A stretch of 64,000 bases of DNA from Arthrobacter sp. CJ23 (GTDB lineage Bacteria > Actinomycetota > Actinomycetes > Actinomycetales > Micrococcaceae): positions 3,596,001-3,660,000 of the forward strand of contig NZ_CP102950.1 in the NCBI RefSeq assembly GCF_024741795.1, in the 5' to 3' direction. This document shows positions 9,530 to 17,507 of the stretch, piece by piece. Made by a program: the position numbers and the translations under genes. Numbering within the stretch: the first letter of the stretch is position 1; each line of letters opens with the position of its first letter. Under the pieces are notes generated by a model. That model searched no databases, was not told where the DNA came from, and worked only from the letters and a program-made list of their open reading frames with translations.

Positions 9530-11410
9530 ATGAGCGAAACGCGCCAACGAGAATCTGAACCCGGTACGGGCCTGAAGTCAGGCGCTCCGGGAACCCGTCG
9601 ACGGCGGCTCCTCGCCGCCGTGATCAGCGCAGCAGCCGTGCTGCTGCTCTGTGGCGGTGCCGCTGCCTGGCTCGGCGCGAAGGCATCCACCATCGAGGAC
9701 GAGCTAGCAGCCTCCATGCAGCTGATCCCGGAACTCAAAGACAGCGTCATCCACAACCGCGCGGACGAAGCGAGCGCAGCAGTCGCGGAGCTCAAGAGGC
9801 ACACCGCGGCAGCCCGCGAGGCCGCCTCCGATCCCCTGTGGTCCCTGGCCTCGGCCATCCCGTGGCTGGGGGCAAACTTCGCCGCCACCACGGAGATTGC
9901 CCGCTCGGCGGACGATGTTGCCACCCTGGGCGTAGCCCCCCTGGTCCAGAGCTACGGCTCCCTGGACTGGGACAAGCTCCTGCCCAGCAGCACAGGTGCG
10001 GATCTGGAGCCGCTGCGCAACGCCGCACCGTCCGTATCCTCCGCGGCCCACGCCGTAAGGGCATCAGCAGAACGGCTGGACGGAATCGACACCGGCAGCC
10101 TCCTGCCGCAGATCGCCGGCCCCCTGGCCGCGGCCCGGGAACAGCTCAGATCAGTGACAGCCACCCTGGACGCGGCCGCCAATGCCGCTCAGTTGGCCCC
10201 CGCCATGATGGGCGCGGACAAGCCCCGGCACTACCTCCTGCTCATCCAGAACAACTCCGAGGCCCGCGCTACCGGCGGCATTCCCGGCGCGTTGGCTATC
10301 CTCACCGCAGACAAGGGCAAGCTGAGCCTGTCCGAACAGAGCAGCGCCACCGAACTAGGCAGGTTTACGCCGCCCGTCCCGGTGGAGGCGGAACAGCAGC
10401 GGATCTACACGTCCCGTATGGGTACGTTCATGCAGGACGTCAATTTCACGCCGGACTTCCCCACCAGCGCGGCCACGGCCCTGGCCATGTGGGAAGAACG
10501 CAAGGGCCGGAAACTGGACGGGGCAGTATCGATCGACCCCGTGGCGCTGGGCTACATCCTGGACGCCACCGGACCCGTGACCCTGAAGGATCCGCACTTG
10601 AGTGAACTGACAGCGAACAAACTCCCCCAGCAGCTCACCGGCAAGAACGTGGTGCGGACCCTGCTCTCTGATGTCTACGCCCAGATCGAAAAACCCGCCC
10701 TCCAGGACGCCTACTTCGCGGCCGTGGCCCAGGAAATCTTCGGCGCCCTCTCCACTGGCAAGGCCGACGCACCGGCCCTGCTTGCCGGTGTGGGCAAGGG
10801 TGTGGAGGAACACCGGATCCTGCTGTGGTCCGGCACGGGCACCGAGCAATCCGTGCTGGCCAAGTACCCGTTGAGCGGCTCCATTTCCGGTCCCAGCGTG
10901 CCCGCCGCACAGTTCGGCGCGTACTTCAACGACGGCACCGGTGCCAAGATGGACTATCACGTCAAGCGCACCGTCCAGCTCATCAAGAAGTGCGTAGCCG
11001 ATGGCTACCGCCAAGTGACGGTCCGCGTCACCAGCACCAACACGGCCCCCGCCGACGCCGCGACCTCCCTTCCGGAGTACGTGACCGGCGGCGGAGCCTT
11101 CGGAGTGCCTGCAGGAACCGTCCGCACCAACGTTGTGGCCTACGGCCCGGCCCAAGCGCGTGTGGAAACCACCTTGCGCGACGGCGGCCAAGTTCCCTTC
11201 GGAGCCCAGCTGCACGGAGACCGACCTGTCGGAACCCTCACCGTGGAACTGGCGCCAGGGCAAAGCAGCACCGTGGACTTCAATTTCAGCCGAATTGTGC
11301 AGCACACCGAGCCCACGGTGGTGGCAACGCCCACCACCCAATCTGCCAATTCCATGATTCTGGCCACCCAAATTGAGACTTGCAGCGACGCTGTGCGACC
11401 AGCAGGTTAA
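9530..11410 (+). CDS. DUF4012 domain-containing membrane-anchored protein
   Basis: 626 residues from ATG 9530, two bases after the ugd remnant's stop. A basic N-terminus (GTRRRRLLAA) is followed by one membrane segment (AVISAAAVLLLCGGAAAWLG) and a long extracytoplasmic part with KPRHYLLLIQNNSEARATGG, the hallmark of DUF4012, then FTPDFPTSAATALAMW and SIDPVALGYILDATGPV. DUF4012 proteins occur in actinobacterial surface-polysaccharide loci. Their fold resembles LCP-like phosphotransferases, but the reaction is unproven. Its 3' end and downstream region are partly duplicated at 13970-14265. Confidence 0.8.
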   Translation: MSETRQRESEPGTGLKSGAPGTRRRRLLAAVISAAAVLLLCGGAAAWLGAKASTIEDELAASMQLIPELKDSVIHNRADEASAAVAELKRHTAAAREAASDPLWSLASAIPWLGANFAATTEIARSADDVATLGVAPLVQSYGSLDWDKLLPSSTGADLEPLRNAAPSVSSAAHAVRASAERLDGIDTGSLLPQIAGPLAAAREQLRSVTATLDAAANAAQLAPAMMGADKPRHYLLLIQNNSEARATGGIPGALAILTADKGKLSLSEQSSATELGRFTPPVPVEAEQQRIYTSRMGTFMQDVNFTPDFPTSAATALAMWEERKGRKLDGAVSIDPVALGYILDATGPVTLKDPHLSELTANKLPQQLTGKNVVRTLLSDVYAQIEKPALQDAYFAAVAQEIFGALSTGKADAPALLAGVGKGVEEHRILLWSGTGTEQSVLAKYPLSGSISGPSVPAAQFGAYFNDGTGAKMDYHVKRTVQLIKKCVADGYRQVTVRVTSTNTAPADAATSLPEYVTGGGAFGVPAGTVRTNVVAYGPAQARVETTLRDGGQVPFGAQLHGDRPVGTLTVELAPGQSSTVDFNFSRIVQHTEPTVVATPTTQSANSMILATQIETCSDAVRPAG

Positions 11411-11443
11411 ACCTTTGTAACTACTCTGGACTTACTTTGCTGG
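11403..11443 (+). promoter_or_regulatory. Conserved block upstream of the first LAxTG surface protein (copy 1)
   Basis: From CAGGTTAA through TTGTAACTACTCTGG to TTGCTGG, this block begins at the DUF4012 stop codon and is repeated almost unchanged at 14104-14144 before the paralogous surface gene. Sequence between the block and each start codon is much less similar, so the block may be a promoter or operator. No standard -35/-10 spacing is obvious. Confidence 0.45.
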
Positions 11444-11562
11444 ACGTCAGCTCGGCTGATATTGTCTTTTTTGGGTAGGTCTTAGTTCCGGCTCACGGGG
11501 TCTTGGTGAGTGGAACGTCCGATATTCACATCACATTTCACATCTGGGTCTCAGGGGGACAA

Positions 11563-12150
11563 ATGAAGAAATCTATTGCAGCGCTTGCGCTGGCAGGCAC
11601 CATAGCACTGGCCGGCTCCGCGCCGGCCCTGGCTGTCGATTACCCGGCAACCGCCGAGGGTACCGTTTCCAGCGCCACAACTCCGGCGGGTACATCCGTC
11701 ACCTTCTCCGGCACCGGCTTCACGCCCGGCGAAACCATTAACGTCACCGTGACCCTGACCGGCGGCCCGCAAGCCGCTGGCGCTGGTACCGGTAGCGTCG
11801 TCCGTGCAGTGGGAGGAGTGATACCACTGGCACCCATTGCACCGTCGGCTGTCGCCAACAGCGCCGGTGCATGGTCCACCACCGTCACCTTCGACGCCCC
11901 GGGCACCTACCTGCTCACCGCCGTCGGAGCCACCTCCGGCCGCAGCGTGACGGCCACGGTTGTTGTTACGGCCGGTGCCGGACTGGCTAACACCGGCGGC
12001 GGAACTCCGCTGGCCAACACGGGTGCCGGACTGGCCAACACCGGTGCCGACTCCAGCCTCATCCTCTGGGGCTTGGCAGGTGCAGGCGCTCTGGCCGCCG
12101 GCAGCGTCTCCGTTGTCATGGTTCGCCGCCGTGCCAAGGCAGGGGCATAA
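11563..12150 (+). CDS. Secreted surface protein with triple LANTG (LAxTG) sorting motif
   Basis: 195 residues. The start is ATG 11563 after CAGGGGGAC. The signal peptide MKKSIAALALAGTIALAG ends in APALA. The middle has an Ig-like segment (SVTFSGTGFTPGETINVTVT) resembling the first part of adhesin-like repeats. The C-terminus has three LANTG motifs within about 22 residues, then a hydrophobic stretch (ILWGLAGAGALAAGSVSVVM) and a VRRRAK tail. LAxTG is the pattern preferred by actinobacterial class E sortases (family knowledge); no class E sortase lies in this window. It probably sits on the wall with the polysaccharide. A paralogue is at 14266. Confidence 0.8.
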   Translation: MKKSIAALALAGTIALAGSAPALAVDYPATAEGTVSSATTPAGTSVTFSGTGFTPGETINVTVTLTGGPQAAGAGTGSVVRAVGGVIPLAPIAPSAVANSAGAWSTTVTFDAPGTYLLTAVGATSGRSVTATVVVTAGAGLANTGGGTPLANTGAGLANTGADSSLILWGLAGAGALAAGSVSVVMVRRRAKAGA

Positions 12151-12167
12151 CTGCAATTTTCCTTATC

Positions 12168-12218
12168 AAACAAGGAAGGGTTGTTTCTGGTTCGCCCGGA
12201 AACAACCCTTCCTTGTTT
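12168..12218. terminator. Perfect 20-bp inverted repeat, likely terminator
   Basis: Left arm 12168-12187 and right arm 12199-12218 are perfect complements (AAACAAGGAAGGGTTGTTTC) around an 11-base loop. It lies 18 bases after the surface-protein stop, with T-rich sequence at the arm end. A terminator between the surface gene and the VanZ unit is the simplest reading. Confidence 0.7.
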
Positions 12219-12234
12219 GCGCGTACGGTACTTT

Positions 12235-12426
12235 ATGAGCATGGGGAGACATTGGCGGCAGCGCAGGAGAATCAGCCCGGTAAGGATCCTGGGTGCATTT
12301 CCGCGCTTTCCGGCCGTGCGGGTATTTCCTTCCATTCCACGCCAGGCCTGGCCTGTGATCCTTCTGGTGCTGCTGGCGGCGGCCTCGTTCGCGGTTGCAG
12401 GGCTGGCCCTGCTGAAAACACAGTGA
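12235..12426 (+). CDS. Small basic single-pass membrane protein, coupled to vanZ-like gene
   Basis: A 63-codon frame with a strongly basic N-terminus (RHWRQRRRISPVR) and a C-terminal hydrophobic segment (WPVILLVLLAAASFAVAGLA). Its TGA overlaps the GTG start of the following VanZ-like gene (GTGA), a common arrangement for coupled genes here. I do not recognise the family. Support is the membrane pattern and the overlap; the ribosome site before ATG 12235 is weak. Confidence 0.45.
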   Translation: MSMGRHWRQRRRISPVRILGAFPRFPAVRVFPSIPRQAWPVILLVLLAAASFAVAGLALLKTQ

Positions 12427-12887
12427 AATTCCAGGCCGTCGCCTCCCGCCTGGGACTTTGGCCATGGCTTTTGTTGGGATATTTCGGATTCTTGGCATTG
12501 ATCGGATTCTGGCCCTCCCCCGTGGACAATCCCGTGGCCGGAACCCTGGACACAGTTCTAGGCTTCCTGCACGGGCACGGCTTCCCCGGATGGTTCAACT
12601 ACCCGTTCGTGGAAGCCTTCGCCAACGTGCTCCTTTTTGTGCCCTTGGGAGCGCTGCTGCACATGGCAATACCCCGCCTTCTGTGGTGGCAGCTCCTGGG
12701 ACTTGGCATGGCGGTGTCCGGAACGCTGGAGCTGGGTCAGATGCTCTTCCTGGCGGACCGGTTCCCCAGCTGGCTGGACGTCCTGATGAACACGCTGGGC
12801 ACCGCCGCTGGGCTTCTAATTGCCGCCCTGCTCCGAGTGTCCGCTCAGCGTCGGCTCAGCCGAGGAATTCCTTCATCCACGACTTGA
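12423..12887 (+). CDS. VanZ-like membrane protein
   Basis: 154 residues from GTG 12423. Four hydrophobic segments, with the VanZ-type pattern FVEAFANVLLFVPLGALLH, then SGTLELGQMLFLADRFPSWLDVLMNTLGTAAG. VanZ proteins are small integral membrane proteins named for teicoplanin resistance; most, like this one, sit outside resistance loci and have unknown function. The GTG overlaps the stop of the small membrane gene. The last 32 bases overlap the 3' end of galU on the other strand. Confidence 0.75.
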   Translation: MKFQAVASRLGLWPWLLLGYFGFLALIGFWPSPVDNPVAGTLDTVLGFLHGHGFPGWFNYPFVEAFANVLLFVPLGALLHMAIPRLLWWQLLGLGMAVSGTLELGQMLFLADRFPSWLDVLMNTLGTAAGLLIAALLRVSAQRRLSRGIPSSTT

Positions 12888-13746
12888 GGTCTTCGCCGAA
12901 TTCGGCGCGCTCAGAGGCGATGGTGATGACGGCCTTGAGGTAGCTGAGTTTGTCCCCGGTGTCGTAACGGCGGCCACGGAAGACGACCCCGTAGACGCCC
13001 GAGCCTTCGCCCTCCCCTGCCGCTAGGGTCTGGAGGGCATCGGTCAGCTGGATCTCGCCGCCCCGGCCTGGTTCGGTCCGTTCGAGAACCTCGAACACGG
13101 CCGGATGCAGAACGTAGCGGCCGATCACCGCGAGGTTGGAGGGAGCGTCTTCGACAGCGGGCTTCTCTACGAGGCTGTTGACGCGAACAAAGTCCTCGCC
13201 GTCCACTGCCGCCACGTCGGCACAACCGTAGGCGCTGATTTGCGAGGGATCCACCTCGATCAGGGCGATCACGGAACCGCCGGTCTTCGCCTGAACGGCC
13301 ATCATGGTAGACAGCACTTCATCGTTCTCGTCGATCAGGTCATCGCCCAGGAGCACAGCAAAGGGTTCCTGGCCCACATGCTGCTTGGCGCACAGCACCG
13401 CGTGGCCCAGGCCCTTTGGTTCACCCTGACGCACGTAGTGGATGGGGCCCAGACTGGAAGCCTGCTGCACGGCGTCCAGCCGCGCCTGGTCGCCCTTGAG
13501 TTCCAGGGTGCGCTCCAGCGCAGGGGCGCGGTCGAAGTGGTCCTCCAGGGAACGCTTGCTGCGCCCGGTGATCATCAGCAGGTCATCGAGCCCGGCTCTC
13601 ACGGCCTCCTCAACCACATACTGAATGGCCGGCTGGTCAACAACCGGCAACATTTCCTTCGGCATCGCTTTAGTGGCAGGCAAGAAGCGCGTGCCCAAAC
13701 CGGCGGCCGGAATAACTGCTTTACGAACTGATCTCCCCAATGACAT
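12856..13746 (-). CDS. galU: UTP-glucose-1-phosphate uridylyltransferase
   Basis: 296 residues, normal length. The nucleotidyltransferase signature AVIPAAGLGTRFLPATKAMP and KEMLPVVDQPAIQYVVEEA is at the N-terminus, with LLGDDLIDEN (metal site), VEKPAVEDAPSNLAVIGRYV and GRRYDTGDKLSYLKA further on. It makes UDP-glucose from UTP and glucose-1-phosphate for the cell envelope and EPS. It is convergent with and slightly overlaps the VanZ-like gene. With the ugd next door destroyed, UDP-glucose from this enzyme would not feed UDP-glucuronate through that gene. Confidence 0.93.
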   Translation of the reverse strand: MSLGRSVRKAVIPAAGLGTRFLPATKAMPKEMLPVVDQPAIQYVVEEAVRAGLDDLLMITGRSKRSLEDHFDRAPALERTLELKGDQARLDAVQQASSLGPIHYVRQGEPKGLGHAVLCAKQHVGQEPFAVLLGDDLIDENDEVLSTMMAVQAKTGGSVIALIEVDPSQISAYGCADVAAVDGEDFVRVNSLVEKPAVEDAPSNLAVIGRYVLHPAVFEVLERTEPGRGGEIQLTDALQTLAAGEGEGSGVYGVVFRGRRYDTGDKLSYLKAVITIASERAEFGEDLKSWMKEFLG

Positions 13747-13969
13747 AGGGAAAGTCTACAAAAGCGGGGCCTTGAATCAAGAATAGGAGAGGCAAGATTT
13801 CTTGGCGCTTCAGAACGTTCCTTGAAAACATGCACCCCCAGCCCTGTCAAGTCAACATAGAAAGGCTGCCCGTAAGCGGCGAGAAGAAGCCCGCCTGGCG
13901 CCTGGCTATGGGCAGGGGACCGAGCTGCAGGCACGGTCTCGGTGACGCTTAGCCGCGGACCAAAGCACG
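13747..13969. other. Intergenic stretch upstream of galU
   Basis: About 220 bases between galU and the DUF4012 relic. It must carry the galU promoter. No gene, repeat or RNA is recognisable. Confidence 0.4.
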
Positions 13970-14112
13970 GCCGCCGACTCCGTTTTCGGCCGCATCGTGC
14001 AGCACACGGAAAGTAAACTTCTTGTCACACAAAGCTGTTGATTCTGTCACAAACATCAATCAGCGGCAGCGAAATACTAAGCTGTGAGTCGATCAGGTGG
14101 ACCGCAGGTTAA
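13970..14112 (+). pseudogene. Relic of a DUF4012 gene 3' end (duplicated module)
   Basis: One frame reads VFGRIVQHTESKLL, matching FNFSRIVQHTEPTVV near the C-terminus of the intact DUF4012 protein, then hits a TGA. The final bases (CGCAGGTTAA) again match the end of the intact gene including its TAA. Together with the following conserved block and paralogous gene, this marks a duplicated segment of which only the last part of the DUF4012 frame survives. Confidence 0.6.
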
Positions 14113-14144
14113 CCACTTGTAACTACTCTGGGATTACGTTGCCG
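14104..14144 (+). promoter_or_regulatory. Conserved block upstream of second surface protein (copy 2)
   Basis: Copy of the 11403-11443 block: GCAGGTTAA, then TTGTAACTACTCTGG and TTGCCGG. It lies about 120 bases before the start codon, at a comparable distance to copy 1. Confidence 0.45.
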
Positions 14145-14265
14145 GGAGCGGATTGTGAATGATACGGTCGGCACCGGCTAGACAAATGGGATTTCAGCAA
14201 GTTTCGCATGGGGAGCTGAACCCCCGCCATCACGGGAAATCGCAATTCGTCTCAGGGGGGACAAA

Positions 14266-14841
14266 ATGAAGAAGTCTATTGCAGCGCTCGCACTTGCAGG
14301 AATAATCGCACTGACTGGCACCGCTCCGGCCGTGGCAGACACCTACCCGGCGCCGGGCAATGAGCAGGGCACCGTTTCCGACGGAAACATAGCCCGCGGC
14401 GAATCCATCACTTTCTCCGGCAGCGGCTACATCGCCGGCGAAACCATCAACATTTCCTTCGAACGGACCGGCGGCCAGAAGGATCCCGGTGGGGATCGGC
14501 CCGCTCCGTCCAGCTTCAGCGTCATCGCTGACGGCACCAACGCCTTTTCCACCAGCATTACCTTCATGGACGGCGGCAAGTACCTCATCAGCGCCGTCGG
14601 CGCCACGTCCGGCAACATTCGCTGGGCAGCCGTGGTTGTGAACAATGGCAACGGCAAGGGTGATTCCAGTCTCGCTGCTGTTTCCAGTGTTACCGCCGCG
14701 GGCACCTCAGCCGGCCAGGCCAACGCCTTTGCCGAGTCCGGCCTGGTTCTGTGGTCGCTGGTCGGCGCAGCTGGACTGGCCGCCGGCGCAGCATCCGTAG
14801 CGGTGGTTCGCCGCCGCGCCAAGGCTGAATCCAAGGCCTAA
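14266..14841 (+). CDS. Secreted surface protein, paralogue lacking a sorting motif
   Basis: 191 residues; ATG 14266 after CAGGGGGGAC. The signal peptide (MKKSIAALALAGIIALTG, APAVAD) and Ig-like part (SITFSGSGYIAGETINISF; KYLISAVGATSG) closely follow the 11563 protein. The C-terminus keeps the hydrophobic anchor and VRRRAK tail, but the LANTG repeats are replaced by an Ala/Ser-rich stretch ending NAFAESG, with no LPxTG/LAxTG-like pentapeptide. It may therefore stay in the membrane rather than be sortase-linked. Convergent with paaG. Confidence 0.75.
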   Translation: MKKSIAALALAGIIALTGTAPAVADTYPAPGNEQGTVSDGNIARGESITFSGSGYIAGETINISFERTGGQKDPGGDRPAPSSFSVIADGTNAFSTSITFMDGGKYLISAVGATSGNIRWAAVVVNNGNGKGDSSLAAVSSVTAAGTSAGQANAFAESGLVLWSLVGAAGLAAGAASVAVVRRRAKAESKA

Positions 14842-14866
14842 GCTCCAGGCAAATAACACGTCTAGA

Positions 14867-14913
14867 CAAAGGGCAGGTGCTTCTCCGGGAAACCGGAAAG
14901 CACCTGCCCTTTG
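14867..14913. terminator. Bidirectional stem-loop terminator
   Basis: Arms 14867-14882 and 14898-14913 are perfect 16-base complements (CAAAGGGCAGGTGCTT). The hairpin sits between the convergent surface-protein and paaG genes, ending 3 bases before the paaG stop, and can serve both. Confidence 0.7.
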
Positions 14914-14916
14914 GAG

Positions 14917-15696
14917 TTAACCCTTGAAAACAGGCGCCCGCTTCTCCTGGAAGGCACGGAAGCCTTCGGCGTAGTCCTCGGTCTTGCACAGCCGGGCCTG
15001 CTCCGTGTTTTCCTCGGCCATGGAGGCCCAGAGGCCCAGCCGCTGATCGCGGATGTGGGCCACGAGCTCTTTCGAAGCGTTGAACGCGCCGGTCGCTCCA
15101 ACAGCAACCCGTTCAACAATGGCGCGGGTCTCGGACAGAAGAGAGTCAGCGGGCATCGCCCGGCTGAACATGCCCTGGGCCACGGCCTCGGTTCCGCTCA
15201 TGAGTTCCGCGGTGTAGATCAGGTCCAGGGTGCGGTGCATGCCCAAGCGCTCGGCAAAGTACCAGTGCCCGCCGGAATCCAAGGTGGCGCCCAGCTTGGC
15301 AAAGGGCGAACCGAACTTGGCATTCTCCGTCACGTACACCACGTCCGTGGCCAGCAAGAGCCCCAGCCCGACACCCAGGCACGCCCCCTGCGCGGCCGCG
15401 AACGTCGGCGCCGGGAAGGCAGCCATCTTCTTCAGCAGCGGCTCCACGAGCCCGCCCAGATAAGCCTGCGCGTCGTCGGTCTCCGGCGTCACGCCCGCAA
15501 TGTCGCGGCCCGCGCAGAAGGCGCGGCCCTCTCCGCGGAGCAGCAGCGCCCGCACCTCCCCGCGGCCGGCGGCGGCAGCGGCGTCGTCGTACGCTGTTTC
15601 CAGCTCGGCAAGCGCCGCCTCGTCAAGCGAGTTCAGCTTTTCCGGGGCGTTCAGGACGATTTCGGCAATGCCGCCGGCGATGGTCAGCTCGATCAT
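14917..15696 (-). CDS. paaG: Ring 1,2-epoxyphenylacetyl-CoA isomerase (crotonase family)
   Basis: 259 residues from ATG 15696, preceded by AGGAGC. Crotonase fold: oxyanion-hole segments AFCAGRDIAG and QGACLGVGLGLLLATD, then GATLDSGGHWYF, where the Asp corresponds to the catalytic residue used by PaaG-type isomerases instead of a hydratase Glu. PaaG converts the ring epoxide to oxepin-CoA. The C-terminus EGFRAFQEKRAPVFKG is typical of CoA-isomerases. It is the last gene of the paaABCDE-G operon. Confidence 0.85.
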   Translation of the reverse strand: MIELTIAGGIAEIVLNAPEKLNSLDEAALAELETAYDDAAAAAGRGEVRALLLRGEGRAFCAGRDIAGVTPETDDAQAYLGGLVEPLLKKMAAFPAPTFAAAQGACLGVGLGLLLATDVVYVTENAKFGSPFAKLGATLDSGGHWYFAERLGMHRTLDLIYTAELMSGTEAVAQGMFSRAMPADSLLSETRAIVERVAVGATGAFNASKELVAHIRDQRLGLWASMAEENTEQARLCKTEDYAEGFRAFQEKRAPVFKG

Positions 15697-15727
15697 GCGT
15701 GCTCCTGGTGTGCGGTGGGTGGGGTGC

Positions 15728-16933
15728 TTAGACGTCGAAGTCGACGGTGACGGCTTCGCTGGTGGGGTGGGCCTGGCAGGTGAGCACATAACCCTTGTCC
15801 AGCTCATCCTGCTCCAGTGCGTAGTTCTCGTCCATCGTCACGGATCCGGTGACCAGCTTGGCGCGGCAGGTGCCGCACACGCCGCCGGCGCAGGCGAAGG
15901 GCACATCCGGGCGCACGCGCAGGGCCGCGTTCAGGATGGATTCGCGGGCGTGCGTGGGGCTGGCGACATCGCCCGTGAGGCCGTCCAGCTTGAAGGTGAT
16001 CTTGAACGTGTCCTGGGATTCGTCCTCCACCACGGGGCGGCCGGCGTTGCCCTCGGGGCGGTCCGGGCGGCCGGTGGTGAACAGCTCGAAGCGCACGTGC
16101 TCGGGCTCCACGCCGCGGGCGGCCAGGGTGTCCCGGCAGAGCTGGACGAGCTCGAACGGCCCGCAGAGGAACCACTCGTCCACGTCTTCGGCGTGGATGG
16201 CACTGCCGAGCAGGGCCTGCAGCTTTTCGGCGTCGATGCGGCCGGTCATGAGCGGCGCGATGCGCTGTTCCCGGGACAGCACGTGGTGCAGTGCCAGGCG
16301 CGACGGGTACTTGTCCTTCAGGTCCGCGAGTTCCTCGAGGAACATGACGTCCATGGCGGCCTTGTTGGCATAGATGAGGTCGAAGCGGGTGTCCGGATTG
16401 GCGGCCAGCAGGGTGCGGGCGATGGCGATTACCGGGGTGATGCCGGAGCCGGCGGCGATGGCCACGAAGCTGCCGGCGTCCGCGGCCAGCTCCTCCGGGT
16501 GGTTCATGGAGTTCATGACGTTGTGCTGGACGGACGCGCCGTCCTTGCCGTGGCGGGAGATGAACGCACCCTGCGGGCTCATGACGTCCAGCGTGTCGCC
16601 GGCCGTGAGTTCCGCGTTGGCCCACGTGGAGAAAAGTCCGCCCAGGTCCTTCTTGATGGCCACCCGGATCTCGCTGCTGCCGTCCTCGAAGCCGCGCGGC
16701 TCTGCGCAGATGGAGTAGCTGCGGCGGATCTCGTGCGGCTCGCCGTCCTCGTCCGGCAGCGTGGTGCGCAGGGCAACGTACTGGCCGGGCAGGTAGTCGT
16801 ACTGGCCGGCGAGTTCCGCGGGGACGCCGAAGGTGACCTCGATGGCGTCGTCCGTGAGGCGGCGGACTTCCGCGACGGTCAGCTTGTGGAAGGACGCACG
16901 ACGGCGGCTGGCCGTCTGGGTTTCGGTGGTCAT
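15728..16933 (-). CDS. paaE: Phenylacetyl-CoA epoxidase reductase subunit
   Basis: 401 residues from ATG 16933, with AGGAAACAGG upstream. An FNR-like FAD domain (RRSYSICAEP; GSGITPVIAIARTLLA for NAD(P)H) is followed by a C-terminal plant-type [2Fe-2S] ferredoxin domain, CAGGVCGTCRAKLVTGSV and LTCQAHP, with all four Cys. It passes NADPH electrons to the PaaA di-iron centre. Start chosen from the ribosome site and the conserved FHKLTVAEVRRLTDDAIEV beginning. Confidence 0.93.
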   Translation of the reverse strand: MTTETQTASRRRASFHKLTVAEVRRLTDDAIEVTFGVPAELAGQYDYLPGQYVALRTTLPDEDGEPHEIRRSYSICAEPRGFEDGSSEIRVAIKKDLGGLFSTWANAELTAGDTLDVMSPQGAFISRHGKDGASVQHNVMNSMNHPEELAADAGSFVAIAAGSGITPVIAIARTLLAANPDTRFDLIYANKAAMDVMFLEELADLKDKYPSRLALHHVLSREQRIAPLMTGRIDAEKLQALLGSAIHAEDVDEWFLCGPFELVQLCRDTLAARGVEPEHVRFELFTTGRPDRPEGNAGRPVVEDESQDTFKITFKLDGLTGDVASPTHARESILNAALRVRPDVPFACAGGVCGTCRAKLVTGSVTMDENYALEQDELDKGYVLTCQAHPTSEAVTVDFDV

Positions 16934-16949
16934 CTGGCTACCTGTTTCC

Positions 16950-17507
16950 TTAGAGCACTTTGAAGTAGTCGAACGGTTCCTTGCAGTCCTGGCAGACGAA
17001 CAGCGCCTTGCAGGAGGTGGAACCAAAGCGGGTGAGTTCCTTGGTGTTGAGCGAGGAACACTGCGGGCATTTCACGGCCAGGCTCAGGCGTACGGGGCCC
17101 GAGTGCCCGCCGGCTTTTGAGCTTCCCGTGGGCGGGGCGATGCCGTACTCCTGCAGCTTGGCCTTGCCGGACTCGGTCATCCAGTCAGTGGTCCACGCCG
17201 GGGCGAGGACGAGCTCCACGTGGACGCTGGGGTAGCCCTCCTTCTGGAAGACAGTCTTGAGGTCGTCACGGATGGCGTCCATTGCGGGGCAACCCGAGTA
17301 CGTCGGCGTAATGGTGACCTGGACAGCGGGGACGATACCGCCGTCGTCGAACAGTTGGACACCACGAAGGATGCCCAAGTCCTCAATGGTGAGGACCGGA
17401 ATCTCCGGATCGCAGACCGTTGCGGCGATGGCCCAGGCCTTCTGCTCGGCCGTGGTCGCCCTGGTTTGCACGGGAGTCTCTTGAACGAACATGTCCACGC
17501 TGCTCAC
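16950..17507 (-). CDS. paaD: Phenylacetyl-CoA epoxidase maturation protein PaaD
   Basis: 185 residues. The N-terminal MIP18/DUF59-type domain has CDPEIPVLTIEDLGILRGV and TPTYSGCPAMDAI. The C-terminal zinc-ribbon-like part has two CxxC pairs, KCPQCSS and VCQDCKEPFDYF. PaaD is thought to help assemble the Fe centres of the epoxidase. The ATG overlaps the paaC stop (ATGA); paaE follows after 16 bases. Confidence 0.9.
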   Translation of the reverse strand: MSSVDMFVQETPVQTRATTAEQKAWAIAATVCDPEIPVLTIEDLGILRGVQLFDDGGIVPAVQVTITPTYSGCPAMDAIRDDLKTVFQKEGYPSVHVELVLAPAWTTDWMTESGKAKLQEYGIAPPTGSSKAGGHSGPVRLSLAVKCPQCSSLNTKELTRFGSTSCKALFVCQDCKEPFDYFKVL

